From assembly GCA_947576945.1 (NCBI GenBank), contig CANPTH010000009.1, positions 19,352-83,351 on the forward strand: DNA of 64,000 bases, read 5' to 3'. The position numbers were made by a program, and so were the translations under genes. The first letter of the stretch is position 1. Every line of letters begins with the position of its first letter. This DNA is from an uncultured Lachnospiraceae bacterium. Lineage in GTDB: Bacteria; Bacillota; Clostridia; Lachnospirales; Lachnospiraceae. Positions 38,719 to 47,560 of the stretch are shown one piece after another. The notes below the pieces were generated by a model that saw only the letters and a list, made by a program, of their open reading frames with translations, made no database searches and had not been told where the DNA came from.

Positions 38719-39084
38719 ATGCCGAGGAGACCACGGCGCGGGTGCGCTTACAACGGTTGCCCAAGGCTGGCTGTCGAGGGCGGTCAGTATTGCGAGGAGC
38801 ATCAAAAGCTTACTGCGCAGCAGTACAACAAATACACACGCAGTCCCGACACGAACAAGAAATATGGTCGGGCTTGGAAGAGAATCCGCGACCGCTATGC
38901 TGCGGCGCATCCCCTGTGTGAGCGGTGCCTTAAGGAAGGACGGCTGACTCCCGTGGAGGAGGTACACCATATCCTCCCCATTTCCAAAGGCGGCGATCAT
39001 CATGAGAGAAACCTCATGTCGCTCTGCCAGTCCTGCCACACCAAAATGCATCTTGAGATTGGTGACAGACAGATCCGCAGCTGA
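38719..39084 (+). CDS. HNH endonuclease
   Basis: PLCERCLKEGRLTPVEEVHHILPISKGGDHHERNLMSLCQSCHTKMH. Confidence 0.95.
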   Translation: MPRRPRRGCAYNGCPRLAVEGGQYCEEHQKLTAQQYNKYTRSPDTNKKYGRAWKRIRDRYAAAHPLCERCLKEGRLTPVEEVHHILPISKGGDHHERNLMSLCQSCHTKMHLEIGDRQIRS

Positions 39085-39278
39085 CCGGGAGGGGCGGGTC
39101 AAATCTCTACAACCTTGCCCAGTGGGGAACGGCGTGGGGTCACACGCGCAAAAATCGGAAATCAAACGGGGAATTAACCCCTGTGGTGATTCCCTAAAAT
39201 AAAGGCTTTTTACGGTGCTGCGGCGTTTGATTTCCACAGCATTTTTCAAACGAAATCAAAGAAACGGGGTGAAAACAG

Positions 39279-39811
39279 TGGCAAAAGACGGCAGCAATCG
39301 TGGCGGAGCAAGATTGGGGGCAGGGCGCAAGCCAAAGGCGCTCACGGAGAAGATTGCCGAAGGCAGGTCGGCGGAGGTCATGATGGAGCCGGCCGAGCTG
39401 GAGGGCATGGATGTGCCACCCGTGAAGGACTTCCTGAAATCCCCGCAGAAGAGCGGGCGGAAACTGGTGGCGGAAGAAGTGTACCAGGAAGCCTATGCCT
39501 GGCTGAAAGCGAGGGGATGCGATAAACTGGTCACAGTCCAGATGGTGGAGCAGTACGCCATGAGCGTGTCCCGGTGGATTCAGTGTGAGGAGATTGTTTC
39601 ATCCACTGGATTTTTAGCGAAACACCCGACTACAGGAGCCGCCATCACTTCCCCCTATGTTTCCATGAGCCAGTCCTACATGAAGCAGACCAACTACTGC
39701 TGGATGCAGATTTTCCAGATTGTAAAGGAAAATTGCTCAACAGCGTATGATGGCGGCACGCCGCAGGATGACACAATGGAAAGGCTGCTCCGTGCGAGGA
39801 AAGGAATGTAG
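39279..39811 (+). CDS. Phage terminase small subunit, P27 family
   Basis: GTG start; RGGARLGAGRKPKALTEKIAEG...MVEQYAMSVSRWIQCEEIVSSTGFLAKHPTTGAAITSPYVSMSQSYMKQTNYCWMQIFQIVKE. Confidence 0.85.
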
Positions 39812-39842
39812 GATTATTTGAAAACAGTTTTCTGTAAAAATC

Positions 39843-39870
39843 TTGATAATTATCCTGCAGGTGTTATAAT
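39843..39870 (+). promoter_or_regulatory. Consensus-like promoter of nucleotidyltransferase moron
   Basis: TTGATA (39843-39848) N16 TATAAT (39865-39870). Confidence 0.65.
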
Positions 39871-39924
39871 GTAATGATTTAGCAGTTTGATGCTGAATGG
39901 GAGGCTTGGGAATAAATAAAAAAT

Positions 39925-40608
39925 ATGGAGGAGAGTAAAGCTATGCAGCACGATTTTCATTTTATTTCTAAGAAAGACCCGAAAGTAAAAAAAGCATATA
40001 ATGACATCCTGAATATCCTCAAGGAAGCCCAGGGCTTGGTAGGAAAGAAGTTTACATTTAGGTTTGATGTGGTGGGCAGTTATAAACGGAATATGATAAC
40101 CTATGATTCAAAATCAAATGTGGGGTATGATTTTGATTTTAACATTGAAGTTAATGATGGAAACGGCAGATATAAACCAAAACAGCTAAAGAATATGCTT
40201 CAAAATGCAATAGATACTGTTTGTGTGAAATATGGATATGATCATCCGGAGGATTCAACCCGCGTCTTGACAATCAAGATGAAGAACAGGAAAAAATCAT
40301 GCATTCTCCATAGCTGTGATTTCGCAATCGTAAACAACTATATTGACGATGACGGATATGAAGGACAGGAATATATCCATAATGATAAGCACGGGAACTA
40401 TACCTGGTGTGAACAGTCGGAAGGATATTATAGGCTGCCGGATAAAATTGACTGGATCAAGGAGAATGACCTATGGGATGATATGCGGGATTTATACATT
40501 GAGAAGAAAAATAAAAACAATGATCCGAATGTGCATTCAAGGACTATTTTTGCTATAACAGTTCACGAGGTGTGTCAGAGATTCGGCTTTTATGAAGATG
40601 AGAATTAA
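39925..40608 (+). CDS. Nucleotidyltransferase-fold protein (GS...DxD...D)
   Basis: FDVVGSYKRNMITYDSKSNVGYDFDFNIEV...CDFAIV; AT-rich insertion between terS and MTase genes. Confidence 0.65.
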   Translation: MEESKAMQHDFHFISKKDPKVKKAYNDILNILKEAQGLVGKKFTFRFDVVGSYKRNMITYDSKSNVGYDFDFNIEVNDGNGRYKPKQLKNMLQNAIDTVCVKYGYDHPEDSTRVLTIKMKNRKKSCILHSCDFAIVNNYIDDDGYEGQEYIHNDKHGNYTWCEQSEGYYRLPDKIDWIKENDLWDDMRDLYIEKKNKNNDPNVHSRTIFAITVHEVCQRFGFYEDEN

Positions 40609-40687
40609 ATAAAATGTGGCAATTGAGTTTATGCCGTCCAGCAGGAATGTTGGGCGGTTTTTCTATGCGGTTATTTGGAGGTGGAAA

Positions 40688-41941
40688 ATGAAAACTACGA
40701 CTGATATGCAACTTGTCTCTGTTGGTAAGCTGATACCATATGTGAATAATGCAAGGACACACTCGCCGGAGCAGCTAACCAAGCTCCGCTCATCCCTGCG
40801 GGAGTTCGGCTTCATCAACCCGGTTATCATCGACCGGGATTTCAATGTCATTGCGGGTCATGGCAGGATTGCGGCGGCAAAAGAGGAAGGAATCACGGAA
40901 GTCCCATGTGTGTTTGCGGACTATCTGACGGAGGCACAGAAGAAAGCCTATATCCTTGCCGATAACCGCATGGCCCTGGATGCCGGGTGGGATGAGGAAC
41001 TGCTCAAGATTGAGATTGAATCCCTGCAGGGCGCAGATTTTGATGTATCCCTGACAGGCTTTGGCGAAGATGAAATCGCAGACCTTTTTGCCGGAGACAG
41101 TGAAAAAGATGTGAAAGATGATGATTTCAACCTTTCCGTAGCACTGGAGAAAGCGGCGTTCGTGGAAAAGGGAGATATCTGGACGGTGGGCAGGCACAGG
41201 CTGATGTGCGGTGACGCTACCAGTGCGGAGGACGTGGCGGCGCTCATGGACGGGAAAAAGGCAAACCTTATCGTGACGGACCCGCCGTATAACGTCGCAT
41301 TCAAGAGCGGAAGTGGGCTTTCCATCCAGAACGACAGCATGGAGAACGGGGAGTTCTACACTTTTCTGTACAATTCCTTCCAGAACATGGCGGAGCATCT
41401 GGAAAAGGGCGGCGCGGCGTATGTGTTCCATGCGGACACGGAGGGGCTGAATTTCAGGAAAGCGTTTGTGGACGCAGGGTTCCACCTTGCCGGGGTGTGC
41501 ATATGGGTGAAGAATTCCCTCGTGCTTGGGCGCTCGGATTACCAGTGGCAGCATGAGCCTGTGCTGTACGGCTTTCTGAAGAACGGGAAGCACCCGTGGT
41601 ATTCCGACCGGAAGCAGACCACCATCTGGAACTACGACAAGCCGAAGCGGAATAAGAACCACCCGACATCGAAGCCGCTTGACCTGCTCGGATACCCAAT
41701 CTGCAATTCCTCCCAGGAAAACGCCATCGTTCTGGACACTTTCGGAGGGAGCGGCTCCACGATGATGGCATGTGAGCAGACAAACCGTATCTGCCATATG
41801 ATGGAGCTGGATGAAAAGTACGCATCCGTCATCCTGCGGAGGTATGTGGAGGATACCGGGGATTCGGAAAATGTGTATGTGGTGCGCGGTGGGGAAAAAA
41901 TCCCATACTCCGCGCTGGTGAAGGAGGTGGAGATGGAATGA
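40688..41941 (+). CDS. ParB-N fused DNA (N4/N6) methyltransferase
   Basis: ParB-like LVSVGKLIPYVNNARTHSPEQLTKLRSSLREFGFINPVIID...VIAGHGRIAAAKEEG; MTase motifs LIVTDPPYNVAF and VLDTFGGSGSTMMACEQTNR. Confidence 0.95.
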   Translation: MKTTTDMQLVSVGKLIPYVNNARTHSPEQLTKLRSSLREFGFINPVIIDRDFNVIAGHGRIAAAKEEGITEVPCVFADYLTEAQKKAYILADNRMALDAGWDEELLKIEIESLQGADFDVSLTGFGEDEIADLFAGDSEKDVKDDDFNLSVALEKAAFVEKGDIWTVGRHRLMCGDATSAEDVAALMDGKKANLIVTDPPYNVAFKSGSGLSIQNDSMENGEFYTFLYNSFQNMAEHLEKGGAAYVFHADTEGLNFRKAFVDAGFHLAGVCIWVKNSLVLGRSDYQWQHEPVLYGFLKNGKHPWYSDRKQTTIWNYDKPKRNKNHPTSKPLDLLGYPICNSSQENAIVLDTFGGSGSTMMACEQTNRICHMMELDEKYASVILRRYVEDTGDSENVYVVRGGEKIPYSALVKEVEME

Positions 41942-43986
41942 ATGCAGACGCTATATATATCCATAGTAGGGAGTCCAGCACTGGCGGCGGAGACACACCA
42001 AATCCGCAGTCTGCGGATGCCTGCCTGACCCTCGGCAGCCTGTTTGACGGCTCCGGGGGTTTTCCTTTGGGCGGGCTGCTTGCAGGCATCACCCCTCTAT
42101 GGGCTTCGGAGATTGAGCCGTTCCCCATCCGTGTGACCACAAAGCGGCTGCCCTCCGTGAAGCACTTGGGCGATATTTCTGCGGTGGATGGCGCAGAGAT
42201 TGCCCCGGTGGACATCATCACCTTCGGCTCGCCCTGCACGGATATGTCGGTGGCCGGCAAGCGGGCGGGGCTTGGCGGGCAGCAGTCCTGCCTGTTCTAT
42301 CAGGCAATCAGAATCGTAAAGGAAATGAGGTGTGCAACAGATGGAAAATATCCAAGGTTTATCGTGTGGGAGAACGTCCCCGGCGCTTTCTCCTCCAACA
42401 AAGGGGAGGACTTCAAGGCCGTCCTCGAAGCGGTCTGCTCCGTCAAAGGCGAAGGTGTTCCTCTTCCTAGACCTCCAAAAGATAAGTGGGCAAGCGCAGG
42501 GAGCATCGTGGCAGACGGCTTTTCCCTCGCATGGCGCGTTTTTGACGCCCAATTTTGGGGAGTTCCCCAGCGAAGAAAACGCATCTACCTTGTCGCAGAT
42601 TTTGCAGGCAGGAGTGCCGGAAAAATATTATTTGAGTCCGAAGGCGTGTCTGGGTATTCTGCGGAGGGCTTCCGTGCGTGGCAAGGAGCTGCCGGAGGTG
42701 CTGCGGATTGCGCTGGAGCGGCAGGCGGCATCTGCTTAAACGACCAGGGCGGGCAGCGGATGGATGTGACGGATGACGTAACCTGCACATTAAGGGCGGA
42801 GGCGCACCATCCTCCGTGTGTATTGGAGTCGGCAGGTTTCTGCACGGAGCATTCCGCACAGGCGCGGGGGCTTGGGTACGGGGAGGAAACTTCGCCCACG
42901 CTCCGTGCCGGGACGGTTCCCGCGGCACTGGCTTTGGAAAACCACCCTGCGGACAGCCGTGTGAAGCTGTCGGAGGACGGCAAGGTGCAGACGCTGACCT
43001 CCCGGATGGGAACCGGCGGCGGGAATGTACCTATGGTCATGGATGCGGAAACGCCAAAGACGCTGAAAATCCGCTCCGGCTGTGAAGGCGGCGGGAAAGG
43101 GGCGATCATCCAGGACGACAAATCCGCAACGCTCTCCTGCAACAATGACCAGACGGTGTTCGTGCCGTTCTGCAAGGGATACCGCGCCCACTACAAAGGG
43201 GATGCGCCGACCTGGAAGGACGGGAAGGTGGCAAACACGCTGAATACCTTTGATGTGGGTGAGAGCCGCTGCAATGAGCTGGTGGTGCAGGCATATGGCA
43301 TCTGTTCCAAGGACAGCAACGCCATGAAATCGGATAACCCCCACAGCGGATTCTATGAAGCGGATACCTCCCGGACGCTTGACGGGAACGGCGGGAATCC
43401 CTCCTGCAACCAGGGCGGCATTGCCGTGGTGTCGGTGCAGGGCTCCATGATCGGCAGGGAGGATAAGAACGGGCCGCAGGGCAGCGGCGTGAATGAGGAT
43501 GTCTCCTTCACGCTGAATGCCACGGACCACCATGCGGTGGCGTACCCGACCTACTGCACGAGCAAGAATTCCCATTTCACGCGGGCGGAGAAGGAACTGG
43601 CGAACACGCTGGTGGCTACGGATTATAAAGACCCGCCCGTCGTCAACGATGTGCAGGCGGAGCCGGAGTATATCGTCCGCAGGCTGACCCCTACGGAATG
43701 TGCGAGGCTGCAGGGCTTCCCGGACTGGTGGTGCAGCGGCCTTGGGACGGAAGAGCCAACGGAGGATGACCTTGCCTTCTGGCGGGAGGTCTTTGAGACC
43801 CACCGGAGGATCGCGGGGACTTCCGCCAAGCCAAAGACCGATAAGCAGATCATCAAGTGGCTGAAAGAGCCGCATTCGGATTCTGCTGAATATAAGATGT
43901 GGGGCAACGGCGTGGCGCTGCCGAATGTCTATTTCGTGCTTTCGGGCATTGTGTATTACGCACAGTTCCCGGACTTTTTATTGTGA
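41938..43986 (+). CDS. Phage DNA (cytosine-5)-methyltransferase with long repeat insertion
   Basis: LGSLFDGSGGFPLGGLLAGI, FGSPCTDMSVAGKRAGLGG, VWENVPGAF, LTPTECARLQGFPDWW; overlaps previous gene by ATGA. Confidence 0.95.
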   Translation: MNADAIYIHSRESSTGGGDTPNPQSADACLTLGSLFDGSGGFPLGGLLAGITPLWASEIEPFPIRVTTKRLPSVKHLGDISAVDGAEIAPVDIITFGSPCTDMSVAGKRAGLGGQQSCLFYQAIRIVKEMRCATDGKYPRFIVWENVPGAFSSNKGEDFKAVLEAVCSVKGEGVPLPRPPKDKWASAGSIVADGFSLAWRVFDAQFWGVPQRRKRIYLVADFAGRSAGKILFESEGVSGYSAEGFRAWQGAAGGAADCAGAAGGICLNDQGGQRMDVTDDVTCTLRAEAHHPPCVLESAGFCTEHSAQARGLGYGEETSPTLRAGTVPAALALENHPADSRVKLSEDGKVQTLTSRMGTGGGNVPMVMDAETPKTLKIRSGCEGGGKGAIIQDDKSATLSCNNDQTVFVPFCKGYRAHYKGDAPTWKDGKVANTLNTFDVGESRCNELVVQAYGICSKDSNAMKSDNPHSGFYEADTSRTLDGNGGNPSCNQGGIAVVSVQGSMIGREDKNGPQGSGVNEDVSFTLNATDHHAVAYPTYCTSKNSHFTRAEKELANTLVATDYKDPPVVNDVQAEPEYIVRRLTPTECARLQGFPDWWCSGLGTEEPTEDDLAFWREVFETHRRIAGTSAKPKTDKQIIKWLKEPHSDSAEYKMWGNGVALPNVYFVLSGIVYYAQFPDFLL

Positions 43987-44079
43987 CATTTTTTCTCACA
44001 TACTGCTTGCTATTCCAGTCGCTTAGAGTGATTAATGTAGTACCGAAAGGGAAAACGCAAAAAAATGGAGGAAAAGCAC

Positions 44080-44826
44080 ATGAGGATTGAATTCAACAGG
44101 ACAGGGGCGGAACGGAAAGCGCTGGTGCAGGCGATGGGAGAGATTTTAGAGGTAAAGCCAAAATACCTCGGAATGCCGACGGCGGCCTACCAAGTGGATT
44201 ACTTCCACATAGACAAAAACGGCGGGATGGAATTTGACGATCAGGCAGACAACGAGGAGATCCGCAACCTGCTGGAGCGTCTTGCAGAAAAAGGTATCCT
44301 TGCGGTCCCGGCAGAAACGGTGCAGGAAGCTTCCACCGAGGAAGAAAGCGCGGATGCGGAAAACAATGCGGAGGAGCCGGAAACTGCGCCGCAAGAGGAG
44401 AACACAGGGCTTACGGTGGCGGTTCCGCTTAGCATGGTGCTTTGCGGAAACCTTACCAGGCTGCTGGATGCAAAAGGCAGCCTCATCAAAAAGGCCCTCG
44501 GCATTGATGACTTGCGGATTGAGATTGATGAGGAAAAGGTTTCCTTCCCATGGTTTTCCGAGACACTGGATGCAGAGTCAGCCAAAGCATACACGCATTT
44601 TATTTCCGCGCTCTGCGAGATGAGCCGGAACCAGAAACGCATCACGGCAAAGGAAAAAGCGGTGGCCAACGAAAAGTACGCATTCCGGTGCTTCCTGCTC
44701 CGGCTCGGATTCATCGGCACGGAATACAAGGGAGAGCGGAAAATCCTGCTGAAGAACCTTTCTGGCAGCTCGGCCTTCAAGAACGGTGAAAGGAAGGAGG
44801 CGGTCAGCAATGAAGTTTCCGAATAG
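44080..44826 (+). CDS. Phage hypothetical protein often annotated 'virulence-related'
   Basis: MRIEFNRTGAERKALVQAMGEILEVKPKYLGMPTAAYQVDYFHIDKNG. Confidence 0.7.
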   Translation: MRIEFNRTGAERKALVQAMGEILEVKPKYLGMPTAAYQVDYFHIDKNGGMEFDDQADNEEIRNLLERLAEKGILAVPAETVQEASTEEESADAENNAEEPETAPQEENTGLTVAVPLSMVLCGNLTRLLDAKGSLIKKALGIDDLRIEIDEEKVSFPWFSETLDAESAKAYTHFISALCEMSRNQKRITAKEKAVANEKYAFRCFLLRLGFIGTEYKGERKILLKNLSGSSAFKNGERKEAVSNEVSE

Positions 44827-45028
44827 GGAGATGGTGGAGCGTGTCCGCAGGGAGTATCCTGCAGGGACACGGGTGGAACTGGTGCGGATGGACGATGCGC
44901 AGGCACCGCCCATAGGGACACATGGAACGGTCGAGGGTGTGGATGACACAGCGAGCATCATGGTCGCATGGGACAATGGGTCGCATCTCCATGTAATTTA
45001 CGGCGAGGACAAAGTCCGCAAAATATAA
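44810..45028 (+). CDS. DUF4314 domain protein
   Basis: MKFPNREMVERVRREYPAGTRVELVRMDDAQAPPIGTHGTVEGVDDTASIMVAWDNGSHLHVIYGEDKVRKI. Confidence 0.85.
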   Translation: MKFPNREMVERVRREYPAGTRVELVRMDDAQAPPIGTHGTVEGVDDTASIMVAWDNGSHLHVIYGEDKVRKI

Positions 45029-45058
45029 CTGCCAACACGCAGGGAGGAAATGGTAAGG

Positions 45059-45250
45059 ATGAAAGCATATGGGAGGAACCTGCGATGGATTGAGGACCAC
45101 CAGTATGGGGACGAGATACACACCGGAATTGCAATGCCCGCATCGGGAAAAAGGCGCGGGCAGCGGAGGAGACGCTATAAGCGGCCGTTCAAAAAGTCGG
45201 AACGGCAGCATTCCAAGCACATGATCCGCAGGGAGCTTGGCTGGGATTAG
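45059..45250 (+). CDS. Small basic phage hypothetical protein
   Basis: MKAYGRNLRWIEDHQYGDEIHTGIAMPASGKRRGQRRRRYKRPFKKSERQHSKHM. Confidence 0.6.
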   Translation: MKAYGRNLRWIEDHQYGDEIHTGIAMPASGKRRGQRRRRYKRPFKKSERQHSKHMIRRELGWD

Positions 45251-45422
45251 TCCTCTGCCATAAAGTACACAATCCGCAGCGCACATATTTGTGTAGTTTA
45301 TGCCTGTAATTGACGACGGCCACGCGATGGCCTGGGCATTGAAAGCGGCAGAGTGAAAATGTGGAACTGAATATCCTAAGTGCAGAGCCAGACGGCTCTG
45401 CATCTTGTACTGATAGATTTTA

Positions 45423-45447
45423 GGCTTGCCACTGGCAGGCCATTTTT
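45423..45447 (+). terminator. Terminator-like hairpin before terL
   Basis: GGCTTGCC-ACT-GGCAGGCC followed by ATTTTT. Confidence 0.6.
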
Positions 45448-45474
45448 CATGCCACTCCAAAGGAGGTGACCGGA

Positions 45475-47082
45475 ATGACAATGCGGAAACTGAAAAAATA
45501 CAAGCCGACGAAGTTCAAAGCGAAAGACAGCCGCTATGACAGGGATGCCGCTGATTTTGCCGTGATGTTCATAGAAAGCCTCTGCCACACCAAAGGCACA
45601 TGGGCGGGAAAGCCTTTTGAACTGATCGACTGGCAGGAACAGATCATCCGTGACATTTTCGGAACGCTCAAGCCGAACGGGTACCGCCAGTTCAACACGG
45701 CATACGTTGAGATCCCGAAGAAGCAGGGCAAGTCAGAGCTGGCGGCGGCCGTGGCGCTGCTCCTGACCTGCGGGGACGGGGAGGAACGCGCCGAGGTGTA
45801 CGGCTGCGCCGCCGACCGCCAGCAGGCCACCATCGTCTTTGACGTAGCGGCGGACATGGTGCGGATGTGTCCGGCCCTGAATAAGAGAGTGAAGATACTT
45901 GCCTCGCAGAAGCGGATCATATACATGCCGACCAATTCCTTCTACCAGGTGCTTTCGGCGGAGGCGTATTCCAAGCACGGCTTCAACATCCACGGCGTGG
46001 TGTTTGACGAGCTGCACACACAGCCGAACCGGAAGCTGTTTGATGTTATGACCAAGGGTTCCGGGGACGCCAGGATGCAGCCGCTGTATTTCCTCATTAC
46101 CACGGCGGGGACGGACACCCATTCCATCTGCTATGAAACGCACCAGAAGGCAAAGGATATTCTGGAAGGACGGAAGATTGACCCCACTTTCTATCCTGTA
46201 ATCTATGGCGCGGATGAGGCGGACGACTGGACGGACCCGAAGGTGTGGAAGAAAGCCAACCCCTCGCTGAATATCACAGTCGGGATTGACAAGGTGGAGG
46301 CGGCGTGTGAGTCGGCAAAGCAGAATCCGGGGGAAGAGAATAGTTTCCGGCAGCTCCGTTTAAACCAGTGGGTAAAACAGGCGGTGCGGTGGATGCCCAT
46401 GGACAAATGGGATGCCTGCGCCTTCCCGGTTCTGGAGGAGGACCTGGAAGGGCGTGTCTGTTACGGCGGGTTGGACTTATCCTCCACCACGGACATTACG
46501 GCATTCGTGTTGGTGTTCCCGCCGCTGGACGAGGAGGATAAATACTGCATCCTGCCGTACTTCTGGGTGCCGGAGGAGACGCTTGAACTGCGTGTCCGTC
46601 GCGATCATGTCCCTTACGATGTGTGGGAGCGGCAGGGGAAGCTGATGACCACGGAGGGGAACGTGGTGCATTACGGCTTTATTGAGAAATACATTGAGCG
46701 GCTTGGGGAACGATTCAACATTCGGGAGATCGCCTTTGACCGGTGGGGCGCGGTGCAGATGGTGCAGAACCTTGAGGGGATGGGCTTCACGGTGGTCCCG
46801 TTCGGGCAGGGCTTCAAGGATATGTCCCCGCCGACCAAGGAGCTGATGAAGCTGGTGCTGGAGCAGATGATTGCCCACGGCGGGCATCCGGTCCTGCGGT
46901 GGATGATGGACAACATCTTCATCCGCACCGACCCGGCAGGCAATATTAAGGCAGATAAGGAGAAATCCACGGAGAAGATTGACGGGGCCGTGGCCACGAT
47001 CATGGGGCTTGACCGCGCCATCCGCTGTGGGAACGATGCAGGGGCCTCCGTCTATGACAGCCGGGGGCTGCTTGTTTTTTGA
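45475..47082 (+). CDS. Phage terminase large subunit
   Basis: YVEIPKKQGKSELAAAVALLL, HGVVFDELHTQPNRKLFDVM, YGGLDLSSTTDITAFV; ORF opens at 45466. Confidence 0.95.
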   Translation: MTMRKLKKYKPTKFKAKDSRYDRDAADFAVMFIESLCHTKGTWAGKPFELIDWQEQIIRDIFGTLKPNGYRQFNTAYVEIPKKQGKSELAAAVALLLTCGDGEERAEVYGCAADRQQATIVFDVAADMVRMCPALNKRVKILASQKRIIYMPTNSFYQVLSAEAYSKHGFNIHGVVFDELHTQPNRKLFDVMTKGSGDARMQPLYFLITTAGTDTHSICYETHQKAKDILEGRKIDPTFYPVIYGADEADDWTDPKVWKKANPSLNITVGIDKVEAACESAKQNPGEENSFRQLRLNQWVKQAVRWMPMDKWDACAFPVLEEDLEGRVCYGGLDLSSTTDITAFVLVFPPLDEEDKYCILPYFWVPEETLELRVRRDHVPYDVWERQGKLMTTEGNVVHYGFIEKYIERLGERFNIREIAFDRWGAVQMVQNLEGMGFTVVPFGQGFKDMSPPTKELMKLVLEQMIAHGGHPVLRWMMDNIFIRTDPAGNIKADKEKSTEKIDGAVATIMGLDRAIRCGNDAGASVYDSRGLLVF

Positions 47083-47176
47083 CTTTTCACCAGTCTGTAC
47101 ACATTATCTTTGTCGGTTCCTTATATGGCTATTTTCCGCAGATTCCTTTATGCTGTCTGGCGAAGGAGGTGGAAGG

Positions 47177-47476
47177 ATGGATGAGAAGGATTTCCTTGAG
47201 CTTATCATTTCGGAACGGATGGGGATGCACCATGACGCCTTTAAAAAGGAATATCCCCTTACGGAGGAGCAGGCGGCGGAAGCGGAAAAAGCAGACCAGG
47301 CACACGAGCTGCTGTTTGAGCAGTTAAGCGCGGAGCAGCGGGAAATGATGGAGCTGTGCGAGGATGTGGCAAATTCGGAAGCCACGCGGGAAAACGAATA
47401 CTACTACCGTGCAGGATTCCGGGACGGGGTGAGCCTTGACAGGCTGATAAAGCAGATCAGGGAAGATAATAAATAA
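47177..47476 (+). CDS. Phage hypothetical protein
   Basis: MDEKDFLELIISERMGMHHDAFKKEYPLTEEQAAEAEKADQ; RBS GGAGG upstream. Confidence 0.75.
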   Translation: MDEKDFLELIISERMGMHHDAFKKEYPLTEEQAAEAEKADQAHELLFEQLSAEQREMMELCEDVANSEATRENEYYYRAGFRDGVSLDRLIKQIREDNK

Positions 47477-47493
47477 AAAACACATAACACGGG

Positions 47494-47541
47494 CAGCAGA
47501 AAGGCATCGCTTTGGCGGTGCCTTTCTGCTGTCTGTCTTTT
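47494..47541 (+). terminator. Strong intrinsic terminator before portal gene
   Basis: 13-bp perfect stem CAGCAGAAAGGCA (47494-47506) / TGCCTTTCTGCTG (47519-47531) then TCTGTCTTTT. Confidence 0.85.
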
Positions 47542-47560
47542 GGAAGGGAGCGTGGTTCCT

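Noticed and set aside
42790-43875. 361-aa minus-strand ORF
   Set aside because: Antisense to the repeat insertion of the phage C5-MTase; no RBS or motif support.
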